64,000 nt of DNA from Rhexocercosporidium sp. MPI-PUGE-AT-0058. Lineage: Eukaryota > Ascomycota > Leotiomycetes > Helotiales. Under the pieces are notes generated by a model. The model did not search any database. It worked only from the letters and a program-made list of their open reading frames with translations, and was not told the origin of the DNA. Where the stretch lies: positions 62,001 to 126,000 of the forward strand of contig JAGTJL010000008.1 in the NCBI GenBank assembly GCA_020746875.1, given 5' to 3'. Position numbers and translations under genes: made by a program. Every line of letters starts with the position of its first letter. Positions within the stretch are counted from its first letter, which is position 1. Shown in pieces: positions 39,804-50,947 of this stretch.

Positions 39804-40454
39804 ATGAAGTCCTTCGCCATCTACCTCCCGGCACTCTTTGCCACCGGAACTTTCGCAGCTCAGTTCTTTAAGCTCGGTGCCGCTAGCTCGCTCCAAAAAC
39901 GATTAACCTGCGGAACAGGCAACACCTGTCAAGAAGCGTGTGGAGGCGGAGCTATCCAGTGTGGCACAAGCGGCTCACATTGCTATGATCCCACATTAGG
40001 CGAGGTACGAATATGAAGGCTTCTCTTCCCTCCTAAACCAGATAGTCGATGTGCTAACGTCGCTCACTCGACACGTAGACCTGCTGCCTTGCGGATGAAC
40101 ATTACTGTCTAAAGGATCAATTCTGCGCTCCCGTCGTGGGCTACTGTTGTGATAACGTAGGTCTCCCTCCCTATATACGAGCCCAATGCAGTCAGGCTAT
40201 TACTTACGAAGCATTAGGGCGAGGATGCTGCAACGTGTGCTGTCCGCCAAGGCTTTACCCTCACACCAAGTGCCCCAACAAGCACACCAGCTGCCGCTGC
40301 CTCAACCGCTGTCACGATATTGTCAAGCGGTGCTATGGCCCCCACCATTACCAGCACTGGTCCAGCCATTACGTTCACTGGTGCCGCTGTAAAAAAGGAT
40401 TCTGCTGCCGGAGCAATTTTGATGGGGGCGATAGGCTTGATGGCTGCTTTGTAG
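39804..40454 (+). CDS. Secreted cysteine-rich protein with GPI-anchor signal (3 exons)
   Basis: Exons are 39,804-40,004, 40,079-40,156 and 40,218-40,454. Introns of 74 and 61 bp have GT..AG ends, and the first has a GTGCTAAC branch site. The product is 171 residues. It has a signal peptide (MKSFAIYLPALFATGTFAA), a possible Kex2 site at QKR, a cysteine-rich domain across exons 1 and 2 ending GYCCDN, a Ser/Thr/Ala/Pro-rich stalk and a hydrophobic tail (GAILMGAIGLMAAL) typical of GPI attachment. Reading straight through the second intron gives a misleading 118-codon frame ending at 40,492. Splicing is preferred because it yields the stalk and tail. Probable location is the plasma membrane or cell wall. 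The exact function is unknown; effector-like or wall roles are possible. It sits alone between transposons. Confidence 0.75.
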
Positions 40455-41049
40455 AAGCTGATGGAGTTTGGATGAAGTTATATTGTTGCTAATATTGGTC
40501 CATGATAGAACAAGTTCGATGTCTTTGTTACAGTCCTTACATACATGCGCTCTGGATTTGTTTATTATGAGAGGAAATAGTTGGGGGCTTATCCCCAAAA
40601 TGAAAATGGACTTGGGTCAAATCGATTTAACGTTAAGCCTTCGATTTAAGACTCTAATCCTAACAATACAAGCCCGCAATAAATACAGGGCTGAATTTAT
40701 TTTTTGACCAATAAAAGTTTACTGTACTAAGTTAATTATGCAAGCTTCTTTCGGCTTCGTGAGCTCATTATTGTGCTCAACGCCTCTGGCATTCTTTGCC
40801 ATATTTCTGGAAGGTGTAAGCGGGTTCCCTTACATAATCCCGCCCCGGCTACAAATCCCGCCCTAATAACATTTTGCACCTGATTTCTGAAAATAATAAC
40901 TTTACGAAAAATAAAGATACATTTATGATTATTAAAGTAAAAAATATATTAAATCTCGCTTTATAAAATATATTAACCTAATTTTTATGAATATATTATA
41001 TAAGCATTTTAATCTTCCGTCCTCTTCGACTTTCACTTAATAACCACGC
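40455..41049. other. 3' flank of GPI-protein gene and A+T-rich spacer
   Basis: The likely 3' UTR is followed by sequence that grows A+T-rich after about 40,870. A pair of CCCGCCC motifs near 40,840-40,866 looks like a transposon end but has no partner I could find. No gene is seen. Confidence 0.4.
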
Positions 41050-41450
41050 ATCCTCCCTTATTACAACTGGAGTACGGTAGAGATCTCCTAAAGGTAACTT
41101 GACGATTAAAAAGAGTTTTAAAGTAGATTACTTAACTTTAAGTTTAGCGCAACCTAGTGCTTTAGCTATAAATACATTGGATTTCACCAGTAAAAAGCGT
41201 GACTTTAGTGTTTTTAGAAGAATTAAGTTAGTAGCTGCTAAATCCTTTATTAATTGCTTTGCAGCTTGCTTTTGTTCTTTTGCAAATTATTCTTTTTTCT
41301 TTTTAAATGCATTTATAGCTCGCTATATCTTGCGTTGTTCTTTAGCTTCGTCTTTAAGCTATTACAGCCTTTCTTTTTTAGCTTAAAACTCTATTGCTTT
41401 AGTAATAACATTTGCCTTTTAATATATAATTCTAATATCTGAAAAGAAGA
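41050..41450 (-). pseudogene. Transposase C-terminal remnant (coiled coil), tentative
   Basis: On the minus strand a single frame with a few CAA/CAG-type stops reads KEQRKI*RAINAFKKKKE, then FAKEQKQAAKQLIKDL and TLKSRFLLVKSNVF. It is a basic, glutamine/lysine-rich coiled coil like the C-terminal tails of pogo/Fot transposases. The DDE core is absent. The plus-strand open frames here are the shadow of this sequence. Family assignment is uncertain. Confidence 0.35.
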
Positions 41451-41570
41451 GATTTGGTGTGAATGATGATTCTATTACTTCGGGGGAAACTAGGTCTATA
41501 TAACTACTTTTAGGCGCCAAGCTATTTAGCTCTCGCATCGGCTATTTGCTCTCGCATCGATTATTAGCTT

Positions 41571-41656
41571 TATATTGAAACTAGCTTGGTTTTAAAACTA
41601 GCTTTATATTAAGGCTAGCTTTGTATTAAGACTAGATTTGTATCAAGACTAGCTTT
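41571..41656. repeat. Short tandem repeat, about five 18-bp units
   Basis: Units resemble ACTAGCTTTATATTAAGG with small changes. They are followed at 41,670-41,790 by two diverged copies of a TTCCGAGGTT(T/C)..CACGGAAGCT segment. Position and style fit the LTR of the copia fragment to the right. Confidence 0.6.
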
Positions 41657-41932
41657 ATATCACCAGAGCTTCCGAGGTTTGAAACACGGAAGCTTAAAGC
41701 TTCTAAAAGCCACTGTTTTAGCCCTGAATAACCCTTTACTAAAAGCTTAAAGCTTCCGAGGTTCAAAGCACGGAAGCTAGAGCTTTATGCGAAGCTAGAG
41801 CTTTAAGTAAAGTTAGTTAAGTTATGGAAAGGTATACTTTATACCAAATACGGTAATATGCTTAATATAATCTTATAGCCCCCCGTAAGATATATATAAT
41901 TATTTATATTTTATTTTATATTTTATTTTATT

Positions 41933-44020
41933 TTATATAGAAGGTTTTAAATTTAAAGGATTTATAAAATTTAATTGTTTATTATCTAGACCTTTTGTAA
42001 ATCCATTAGCTAATTGGACTATTGTATTAATATATAATAAGTCTAGTTTATTATTAACTATTTCATTTCGTATAAAGTGATAACTTATATCGATATATTT
42101 ACTTCTTTTATAGAATTCAAGGTTATTAGCTAATTTTAAAGCCGATTCGCTATCTATTAATAGCTTTAGTATAAGTGTTATTTTATTATTAAGAAAATTA
42201 TTAAAGTAATTTATTAAATTATATAAATATAATATTTCTTTTATTGCTTTTTTAGAAGCCATATATTCAGCTTTACAGCTTAATAAAGCTACTGTTTTTT
42301 AAAGCATACTAAGCCAACTTGTAATATAATTATTAACTAAGAAAAAAAGCCGCTAGTGCTTTTACGGGAGCTAATATCTCCACCCCAGTCGGCATCTATA
42401 TAGCCTAGCTGTTTTAAAAAGGTTTTATTACAGTTATAATAAATTCTTAAATTAAGGTATTTATTTAAGTATTTCCAAATACGATCTAGCGCCTTAAAAT
42501 GACTTAAATCAGGGTTAAACATATATCTAGCGCATTTATTAACCGCATATACTATATCAGGTCTAGTTTTAATTACTAAATATATTAAAGAGCCTACTTG
42601 TTATTAATATAATTATAAGTCTTCTTTATTAACTATATCTGTTACTTTATTAAGCCTAATTCCGGATTCTATAAGAGTTATAATAAGATTTAAACCTCTT
42701 TTATTAAATTTATTTAATAACGTATTTAAATATTTATTTTAATTTATATACACTAATTAATTTTTATAATTTAATTTTATTTCCATGCCAAGGAATTAAT
42801 GTATTTCACTTATATATTTTATTTTTATTATTTTAATTAATTTAATTACTATATCTTTTATAATATCATTATTTAGTCCTATAAATATTAAATCGTCTAC
42901 GTGACATATTATAATTATTTTTAATATATTATATGTAAATATAACTTCGTCATAAGGTAAAACTTTAAAACCTAATTTATTTAAGGCCTCTGATAAGTGT
43001 TTATACTATAGTCTAAGTGATTACTTAAGGCCGTATAAAGCTTTATTAAGTTTATAGTATAATTTTGAATTATTATTATTATTAAAGGTTTTTATTAACT
43101 AATAAGTATTATTATTTTTATTATAATATCGTTCTTAACCTATTAATTATTCCACTTATATTTCGGCGTCTATTTTAACGTGTACAAAGGCGTTTTTAAC
43201 GTCGTATTAATATAATTTCCATTTATTTGCTATTGCTAATATAAATATTAACCTATAAGATTCTAGTCTACAAATAGCCGAAAAAGTCTCTAAATAATTA
43301 AGGCCTAATACTTAATTAAAGCCTTTAATTACCTATCTTGACTTATATTTTATAATATTATTATTTAAGTCTGTTTTTATTTTATAAACCCATCTACCTC
43401 TTAAATAGGTTTTATTAAGTGGTAATTCTATTAAATTCTACGTATTTTGTAATTTTAATTCGTCTATTTTTAATTTTATAGATTTTAATTAATTATCTTT
43501 ATTAACATTATTTATAACTTATTTATAAGTATTTGGTTCGTTATTAATATTAACTAAAAGAACTAAGTCTTCGTCTTTTTTATTATCTTCTATAATTAAA
43601 GCTATATTTAAAATATTATTTATTACAACTTGAGGAAAAGTTGTTCTTTAACGGCCTGATCTGTCGGGGCGAGTATTAGTATTACTTCTTGTAATTCGCT
43701 TATTTATATTATTATTATTGTTATTATTATTTCTTATTAATCTTGTATTATGATTATTATCCTTATTATTATCTCCATTATTATTATTATTATTATTATT
43801 TCCTTCAATATTATCATTAAGTCTTGTATTAATTTCTTGACTTATAAGGTCTTGTATATTTATTTAATTTTCTTTAAATAAATTTATTTTAAGATTATTT
43901 ACAAATTTATTATTTATTATTTTAATATCTCTTACCTAAAGAGCTTTTTTATTTATAATATCTAGTACTTTATATAATAAATAATTAAATCCAATTAATA
44001 TTACTTTATTAACTTTTAGT
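41933..44020 (-). mobile_element. Ty1/copia fragment with reverse transcriptase and RNase H only (copia-3)
   Basis: The minus strand carries RNase H in the open block 42,262-41,933 (DSESALKLANNLEF, YHFIRNEI, LANGFTKGL). The region before it is in 42,522-42,337 (NPDLSHFKALDRIWKYLNKY, DADWGGDISSRKSTSG). Fragments of the reverse transcriptase run up to about 44,000. A purine-rich run opposite 41,876-41,886 suggests the 3' LTR begins near 41,876 and runs leftward. Gag and integrase are missing because the element stops abruptly at about 44,020, where balanced sequence begins. Stops make it inactive. Confidence 0.8.
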
Positions 44021-45211
44021 TCTAGTAAACGACCAGGCGGCAAGCTCGCATCGGGCAAGGCGCGCGCACGAGCCAGGCACCGCTCTCGGTTGGTTATGGT
44101 CTTCAGCTGGCTGATCGCAATCGAAGTTGCAAATAATAGTCGAGCACAAACGCCGTCCGTGCCGCCACATTCATTAGCTGCGCCGCGGAGATCTCTGAAA
44201 GTTGGCGCCTTATTATCCGTTATGAGTTACAACCCTTCCCCTTTAATAGAGGCTTGCATGCGGGAATTCTTTTACTGGCTTACATCCACAGCCTCCTCTC
44301 TAGCGGGCAAAAAAAAATCTGTCCACAGCTTCAGGCAGACTCGCTTGATATTTTGTCCATAGCCAATAAAAAATGGGTTCCCTGGTTGCATGTTCACTCA
44401 GCTCTGCTGCATCAAGGGAAAAAGTTCCGAAATCCAATAATAAGGCCTTGAAGGAGGAAAGCGTTCTAGATTGAGACATACATCACGTCACCCTCAGACC
44501 ACTGCTTAGTCGGCAGACCAACTCATGGCCAATGCTGTGTAGTGCAAGGATGCACAGCCGACACACGGACGAAAAGAGGAAAGTCAGGCCGACTTTTTCA
44601 GGTCCCAGAAATTAGTTGAAGCTGGTGATGTAGAGAAGGGTGCATTGTGTCGCGTCACGTCGCGACAAAAAGCCTCGAACAAAAACATGGATAGGCGGAT
44701 GACCAGACCCGTGGATGCGCACGGCCGCGAAGACAAGGAGCCTTCGCTTCGGGGCCAAATTGGCCAATTAGTGGCCCGAGAATGGGAAGTGGCCCAGTTG
44801 CATTTAAGTATACTGATGCGGCTTGATCGTAACCTCGATGTCTTGGATGTTGTGAAGTAATCTCAAACATGATATTTTATGCCATGCCCCCCAGAAATTT
44901 CGTGATTCCAGCAGCAATTAGGCTACTTTTAGCCTCAACTCTTGCATTCAGGGCCGGCACCTGACATTTCAATGGTCCTCAGGCTCCGAGGCTCTAGCCT
45001 CGTTTGGCAGAAAGAAAACACACACTAGCGCCCGTTAGCCGAAAATACCTCTTCATCCCTCTTCCCACAAGAATTCCGAACATGTCCTTCGTAATCTTAC
45101 AATCGAATTCTTCTCCCTCTCTCCGCGCCTCAAATCCACTCCCAACCAATTCCACAACATCCCAAACACCACCAGAATCCTTCTCTCCTCCCATCTCAGA
45201 CCCTACTAGAC
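44021..45211. other. Balanced-composition spacer, no supported gene
   Basis: The sharp change in base composition at about 44,025 marks the edge of the copia fragment. Open frames at 44,090-44,362, 44,645-44,860 and 45,004-45,243 overlap frames on the other strand and show no domain. A pyrimidine-rich run from about 45,050 to 45,210 looks like a 5' leader for the small frame starting at 45,212. Confidence 0.4.
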
Positions 45212-45443
45212 ATGTCAGCAATCGACACAATGATATACCGTAGTGTCGTCGAAGAGATCTGGGATAAGCTGAGATTAGAGGGATCAGCACGTCGACCTAC
45301 GACCTTCCGGTCCGACAAAACTTAGTAAAATACGGAAAGAGTACGCGGGTCCAGCGATCGGGTTTTGAGTCCAGGTCAACTAAACACAACTACGAATATG
45401 AACTCCGTAGACTTGTGCCATCTGAGTTCAACTAGGAGTTTAG

Positions 45444-45935
45444 GTGCATCATTTGATGTATGATAACAGCTTTGTAAATTTAGAGATGTGTAGATGGGCA
45501 TGGCTTTTCAATTGTTCGCGTAGTCCGACTTCTCCCTTTCGAAAAGGGAATTACCAACACTCCATCTGCATGGTTGCTAGCAATCGAAGTGATACGTGTC
45601 TTAACCCTAAATGTTCTGGCTTCGGCGGACATCGTTATGTGCCAGCGAGATCTTGGATCGCCCAGATTGAGACCGCCAGCAGAGCAAGTGTTGGAGAGAG
45701 CATGAGAGGGCCAGAACTTAACAGAATGGAAATCAAGTATGAGGAGAGGTTGAAGAAGGGCATCGTGGCTGTCTTTGCCCTCAAGGACCATGCTGCCACC
45801 ATCTCAACAATCATGAACCTCATTGTACCAAATGGCGATCACGGTAATTCTCAGTATGCCCGCGAGTGGGTAGACTTCTTGAAGAATGGACAAGCGATCG
45901 TCCAGTCGATGAACCAGGGAATGCTGAAGAAATAA
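45444..45935 (+). CDS. Hypothetical protein, weakly supported
   Basis: A 163-codon open frame. The second half, from about 45,640, has coding-like codon use with many G- or C-ending codons and reads as a helical segment (MEIKYEERLKKGIVAVFALK, YAREWVDFLKNGQAIVQ). The first half looks less coding. A CCAG acceptor near 45,648 suggests the real gene may be spliced, perhaps from a small frame at 45,212-45,325 (MSAIDTMIYRSVVEEIWDKL). I recognise no family and the start is uncertain. Confidence 0.35.
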   Translation: MHHLMYDNSFVNLEMCRWAWLFNCSRSPTSPFRKGNYQHSICMVASNRSDTCLNPKCSGFGGHRYVPARSWIAQIETASRASVGESMRGPELNRMEIKYEERLKKGIVAVFALKDHAATISTIMNLIVPNGDHGNSQYAREWVDFLKNGQAIVQSMNQGMLKK

Positions 45936-46970
45936 GAGACAATGTTGCTGTAGGTTACCCTCTCCACTCCGCTTACCACACGAAATCAAACATGTCGAGA
46001 TGTCTGTTCTAACATTTTCTCGTTGGTGCATGAGCACTACCGAGTACAAAGCATTGGCGGAGCGACGTAACCCAGCAGAGCGCAGAAGACCTTTCTGGTA
46101 TTCACGAATTGACGTCTGTTGGGATGGACGATCTAAGATCGCAAACACATATTCAACGTAGCATGGATATCGGGCGCAACTCCGGCCAACAACAACGAAG
46201 CACGTTGCCATGTTAGACATCTTACATTTCTCCAGGAGACCGTCTGCGCTGGCATGGAATTACTCTACTCTCGGAAATACTCAGCAGTGCCTCCAAATGG
46301 CCACACTGGCAGATAACCTGTCCTTCCTAACATGACCAATGATTGGATCAGAATGCTGGTGAGTGCCCCCGTCCGAGCTGCCAGCGCCGCTCTGTCCGTG
46401 GAGGATATCTGCCTTCTCGAAGATTTGAGAGGGGCTCGGAGATCCCCCAAGGGCAAGAGACCCAAGGACAGACCCATGGGCTCGCTCAATGTACTTCCAG
46501 GAGTGAACCGGGTATTACTCTAATTGAGGGACGGTGACAGTGGTGGATTGGGTGTGTTGTACAGTACGTATCACTTTGCTTCGCCAATTTAAGTTAAGAG
46601 AAAGGACAGATGTAGACCAACCAGTTGTAGACTACGCTGGTAAGGGATAGCATCAAGTATCAAACATCTTCAGTCTCAATGCATAGAATTGTGACAAGAG
46701 ACACATGTCCGCCAGCGCTTCCTATTTCTCATTTGATCTGTTGGCTGCGTTGTTGTCGAGAAAGTGCGAGTGTGCATCACAGCAAACCTCACTCAAATAC
46801 TTCAATATCACAGAAAAACAAATGCAAACTTCATCATTGTATGCGCTTTAATAGTCGTGCTAGGGATTCCCTCAATAGTGAATATTTGAAAGCATCTAGG
46901 TGAAAGATCGAAATTTTATTGTGCTAGCTAATTGAATCGGCGCGTACTAAAGCGATCATGCTACCAAGAT
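45936..46970. other. Spacer with no supported gene
   Basis: Frames at 46,220-45,804 (minus), 46,332-46,523 (plus) and 46,489-46,265 (minus) overlap one another and have no recognisable motif. The sequence is not transposon-like in composition. It probably holds the 3' flank of the NmrA-like gene. Confidence 0.35.
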
Positions 46971-48190
46971 CTACGGCTTTCCTTTCCACGCCTTTGACAG
47001 GAACTCCTCCATGTCGATGAACTTGTAATCTGGTAAAACCCGATTGAAGCTGTCCGACACATCCCAAGCACCCTTTGCGGAACTAAGCAGCGTCCCAATG
47101 AGAACGGTCTTCAGTATTGCCTGAAGCTGCGACGCTTGATCATCTGTGAAGCTTGGGTGACGTTTATTTAGGGTCCATGTCGACTTTAGGATCCCAGCCT
47201 CAAGATCTTTACGTTGGACTTTCTCCACAGTGAAAGTACCTGTTTTTCTTTTTTTAATTAATATTCAATGACTTCCGGGCAGACCAGCTTACCTCGGATT
47301 CTCTCGCCCATCTCAATAACTTGTGAGATGCTGATTCTGTTTCCTCTAATGCCACCAACCTCGGGCCACTCCGGAAGGTCAATGGCTTCAACAATGACCC
47401 CAGCGATATCTCCCACTGTCGTAAAAGACATCAATGCATTCTCGTAGCCTTCAACAACGATTGCTCGTCGATTCTGGAAATCGAAAAATGTATTCAGAGG
47501 AGTTACATACTTTGCCGTCTTGATTGGAGAAGCCAGGTAGTCGAGGAACATTCCTGGCTGGAATAGCGTGAACTCTAAAACCTATCTGTTGTCAGACGTA
47601 ACATCTCTGTCTTATGACTTTTAATTACCTTTCTCTCTCTATTCAAATGTTCCAAGTACTTTACGACTTCGGTTTTACCTGCCCAAAATGGCAAGTCGTC
47701 CTTCTCGACGCTGTCAAAATTAGAGAGTTTCCAATACCAGACTGAGAACCCACCAGCCATACTCGCTCGGAGCAAATCGCTTTACACCCGCTGCAACAGA
47801 TGCATCAATGAGTGCCTTCTGAGACGCATTGTTGTGATCGACAGACTGGTTGATGAATGATAGAACAGTGTGGATATTTCGCAGAGCTGCAACCAGATCC
47901 TTTGTATTGTGGTAGTCCACACTTCGCCAGCTTAGCCCCGGGCGAGGATCAATTGAAGTCTGCTATTACGAGTCAGAAGATGAACTATTCGCGAGGTCAA
48001 AGAGCCATTTACATTTCTAGAAAGGACAAGAACTTCATGCTTGCTAGACGCCACCAACGCGTCAATAACTTCCCTCGCAAGCTCTGCATATAATGAGTTA
48101 GCACTCCATGGGAGTTTTCAGGAGAAATAAAACCGTTAGCATACCACCAGAGCCACCAGCTACTGCAACTTTCACGATATCGACATTCAT
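46971..48190 (-). CDS. NmrA-like / isoflavone-reductase-like NAD(P)-binding protein (6 exons)
   Basis: Exons in coding order are 48,190-48,145, 48,083-48,013, 47,959-47,763, 47,710-47,629, 47,581-47,293 and 47,239-46,971. They total 954 nt and 317 residues, usual for the family. The five introns are 47-61 bp with GT..AG ends. The first has a GTGCTAAC branch site and the fourth has CTGAC. The N-terminus carries a Rossmann motif (VKVAVAGGSGELAREV, GxxGxxA). The middle has KRFAPS and RKVLEFTLFQPGMFLDYL blocks typical of NmrA-family proteins. The third intron (52 bp, 47,762-47,711) removes the usual E-x-G after PS; without it a frameshift would be needed. Family members are cytosolic redox sensors or NAD(P)H-dependent reductases, and the substrate here is unknown. 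The next gene upstream on the same strand is an AflR-like regulator. Confidence 0.8.
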
Positions 48191-48578
48191 GTCGATATCC
48201 GATATTTCGATCGGGGTATGTTGACGGCGGAAAGAATTGAGGTATCTTGGACAACTAGAGCAGAAGATGGGCAGTGATTATCGAGAGAAGTAGAGGGAGA
48301 TTGTATTCTTATACGTTACTGACTTGGATACCTTTCATCTCTTCCTACACCTGCTGTTCTTCTACGCTCCTAGGGTCTGTGCTACGAAGTCCTGTGAGCC
48401 AATGGGGGGCGACTTTCGGTTCCCGAAAAAGTGTTCCGATTGGGCAGATCAAAGTAATAGAAGCTGCAGCCGTTGCGATTGAGGTCTTGAGGGGATACGA
48501 AATTTAATCGAGAGGGTTTTGGTTTCAAATTGATTTACGAATATCAAATGCACATGTTTGCGTTACCATTTGAATAAG
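48191..48578. other. Spacer between AflR-like and NmrA-like genes
   Basis: A 388-bp gap lies between the stop of the regulator and the ATG of the NmrA-like gene on the same strand. It should hold the promoter of the latter. The plus-strand frame at 48,274-48,507 lacks motifs and is not called. Confidence 0.5.
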
Positions 48579-49718
48579 TCAATATCCCAACTCGTCATGA
48601 AGTGCCTTAAGCCTCCCCTTCAATATTTCAACGATCCTTGAATGCTCACCCTTGAGCCATGCTCCAAGGGCCGAATACAATCCACGTATGTTCTCCCCTG
48701 AATAATCCTGGGCGATGAACGTGTCAATCAAGCCCGCGGCCTTTTGAAGTTCGCCCAAAACCAATTGATTTTGGAATGCAGCTTGCATATTTGCATCATC
48801 AATTTTGAATGTCCCAACAGAAATGGGAACTTGATAAACGGCAAATCCGGTGACTTTGATCAAAGCTGGAGAGTCTGTGTCGCATTGAGTAGATAGTGGC
48901 TGTGATGCGTGAGACGATGATAGTGGAGACCCCACCGATCCAGTGGCTCGAGATTCCCGTGCTATGCTTGCTGTAGACCCCGCAGCCTGTTGATACCAGA
49001 TCAAAACTCGGGAAATAATAGAAGCATGAACCATCGCACGATGACCAGATTTTGAACATGGACATCTCAAGAGCTGACTGAGTCGATCAAGAGCCAGCTT
49101 ATTAAATTGAAGAACCTGATCTAGTGGCGCCGAAACGATGGTTGAGTTCGACTCGGGTGCGTGAAGAAAAGGGCTGGGACAGATCAAGTCTCGGAATATC
49201 TCATATGATTCCCGGGGACAATTGTGTGTAGGTCCTAAGGGTTGATTTGTGATGACTGGAGGAGCTTGTAGAATCGGAAAGAAGTCCAAATCCATCCCAA
49301 AATTTGACAGTGGCCAAGCTCCAAACTGGTCGATTGGTAAAGAGTGGTAGAAATCCGTTGGAGGATTTCGCTCAGCACCAGGACCAGCGGGAAGTAAATT
49401 GTCGGTCACCGCAGTGGAGAAGTCATACCGTACCGCGTTAATGATATTAGGAGATCCCCTAGGTTCCGAAGATTGAATAACATTCCGATTTTGAGAGGCC
49501 TCGGACATTTCCTTTTCAATAGTATCCGGGTGTATCAAAAGCTTCCTCCTTGCTGCCTTGCCATTCCTAAGTGATAATTTGTAGACGCAATTTGAAGACG
49601 AGAGACTACAACGGCCACAAGAAGGGCGCTCACGATCGCATTTGACTTTGGAGATTCCGCAGTTTTCACAAGAAGCCCGTAATTTCGGGTCGGATCTTGA
49701 GGAAAGATGAGAAGACAT
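48579..49718 (-). CDS. Zn2Cys6 transcription factor, AflR-like
   Basis: A single 379-residue frame. Residues 17-44 form a perfect Zn2Cys6 binuclear cluster (C17-x2-C20-x6-C27-x6-C34-x2-C37-x6-C44), followed by a basic linker (RNGKAARRK). Residues 219-247 contain CPCSKSGHRAMVHASIISRV and then LIWYQQAAG. This is the Cys-Pro-Cys plus WY pattern seen in the C-terminal domain of aflatoxin-cluster regulators of the AflR family. Such proteins act in the nucleus as pathway-specific activators of secondary-metabolite clusters. No intron is needed. The only likely target in view is the NmrA-like gene 388 bp downstream on the same strand; no polyketide or peptide synthase is in the window. Confidence 0.85.
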   Translation of the reverse strand: MSSHLSSRSDPKLRASCENCGISKVKCDRERPSCGRCSLSSSNCVYKLSLRNGKAARRKLLIHPDTIEKEMSEASQNRNVIQSSEPRGSPNIINAVRYDFSTAVTDNLLPAGPGAERNPPTDFYHSLPIDQFGAWPLSNFGMDLDFFPILQAPPVITNQPLGPTHNCPRESYEIFRDLICPSPFLHAPESNSTIVSAPLDQVLQFNKLALDRLSQLLRCPCSKSGHRAMVHASIISRVLIWYQQAAGSTASIARESRATGSVGSPLSSSHASQPLSTQCDTDSPALIKVTGFAVYQVPISVGTFKIDDANMQAAFQNQLVLGELQKAAGLIDTFIAQDYSGENIRGLYSALGAWLKGEHSRIVEILKGRLKALHDELGY

Positions 49719-50765
49719 GAAATGTTATTCAATCGGCATGAAACATGCGAGTAAAAGGTTTAAAAGAGAAGTTGACTCTTTTTTTTTTGCGGATTTCCTT
49801 TGTGGGGCCTTTTTAGCTTCATTTCCGCTACATCCGGTTAACCGAGTTTAAATTAACCTCTGCAACGATAACGCCAGATGGCGGTGCAGGAAAAGAATCT
49901 CTCAAGCAAGGTCAAAGGAAGAGGAAAGTAATCCCGACGTGGGTCGGTTTATAGCTAAGTAACTTCTGATTATTCACAAGGTTCTCGCTTTTTTTAATGC
50001 ATTTGCCTCTCAGAAAATTTGGCCTTTACTCGCCCTCCGTGGTCGATAAGTCAGTAAGTCAGTAATCAGTTAAGCTAAAAAAAAGCAACTTACTGACTTA
50101 CCTACAAAACAACAACTAATGAGCTTAACTAATCGGCTTATAAGTTACTAATAAGTTAAGGCTCCATTTAAATATCTAATAATATAATACTAAAAGCACC
50201 AGTAATTTCAATAATCCTACGATTTTGCTAATTTTTCAAACACTCTTAATACCATAACATTAAACTAAACAAGCTAGAACTCTCTGCAGTAATCTATTTA
50301 ACACAAAATAAAAAGACTCTTTTACACTCTAAGCTTATAGCAAGAATTACTAATAAATCAAAAGCTATTTAAGCTAATTAAAGCCACTCGACTGTCACGG
50401 TCCGTGTATTTACTCGGTATAGATACGGTAAGTTATGTTAATCTTAATAATTAAGAAATAAGTATATTACGTATAATAGAATAAATAATAACTAATATAA
50501 TTAAGATATTATTTTTAGTTAAGCACGAAGCTTTTATTTAATAGCAGACGTATTAGTTTTATATAAAACTTTTATTCTTTATAGATTCCTTAAATCTTTT
50601 TATACGTTAGATTTCTAAATCCCTAGATCCTTTCTTATAATAAAAGATCCTAGGATTCACGGATCCGTTACGTAATATATAAACGCAGAAACCCGCGGTT
50701 ATAATATTATTTTTAAGATTATATTATAAATAAATATTCTAAGTATAAATAAGTCTTAGGACTCC
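49719..50765. other. Upstream region of the regulator, then A+T-rich spacer
   Basis: The first 300 bp are presumably the promoter. From about 50,040 the sequence becomes A+T-rich and repeat-like, with a perfect 12-bp inverted repeat at 50,054-50,065 and 50,090-50,101. No gene is seen. Confidence 0.45.
50054..50101. repeat. 12-bp perfect inverted repeat (hairpin)
   Basis: GTAAGTCAGTAA at 50,054-50,065 pairs with TTACTGACTTAC at 50,090-50,101 across a 24-base loop containing an A-run. It lies at the boundary where balanced sequence turns A+T-rich, so it may be one end of a small degenerate transposon. Confidence 0.6.
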
Positions 50766-50877
50766 GGTAGCTCTTGGGAGCCGTGCTTTTAAAGACCACT
50801 TAGTTCTTAAGGCTACGGTAGCTCTTAAATTATCTTCTCCTAGGGCCCAGTAATCGCCTAGGAGCGTCCGTAATACT
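50766..50877 (+). repeat. Diverged direct repeat, copy 1
   Basis: About 110 bp, clearly related to 51,565-51,675. It contains CTCCTAGG at 50,837-50,844 and CCTAGGAG at 50,857-50,864, which form an 8-bp stem. It also has two internal TAGCTCTT motifs. Confidence 0.7.
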
Positions 50878-50947
50878 ATTCCCTTCTTAGCTTAGCGTGG
50901 TCTCCACGCTTAAGTATACCGAAAGAGATATCGACGACCGTTCTTAA

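Noticed and set aside
40136..40492. A 118-codon Cys/His-rich frame suggesting a different secreted protein
   Set aside because: It overlaps the real gene in the wrong frame after exon 2; splicing at 40,157-40,217 gives a signal-stalk-GPI architecture that explains the sequence better.
41099..41442. Hydrophobic plus-strand frames that look like membrane proteins
   Set aside because: The reverse strand reads as a basic coiled coil; its Lys/Gln codons appear as Phe/Leu on the plus strand, so the membrane look is an artefact.
45004..45290. Overlapping plus and minus frames of 79 and 98 codons
   Set aside because: Neither has a motif. The plus strand is pyrimidine-rich like a 5' leader, and the minus frame is its shadow.
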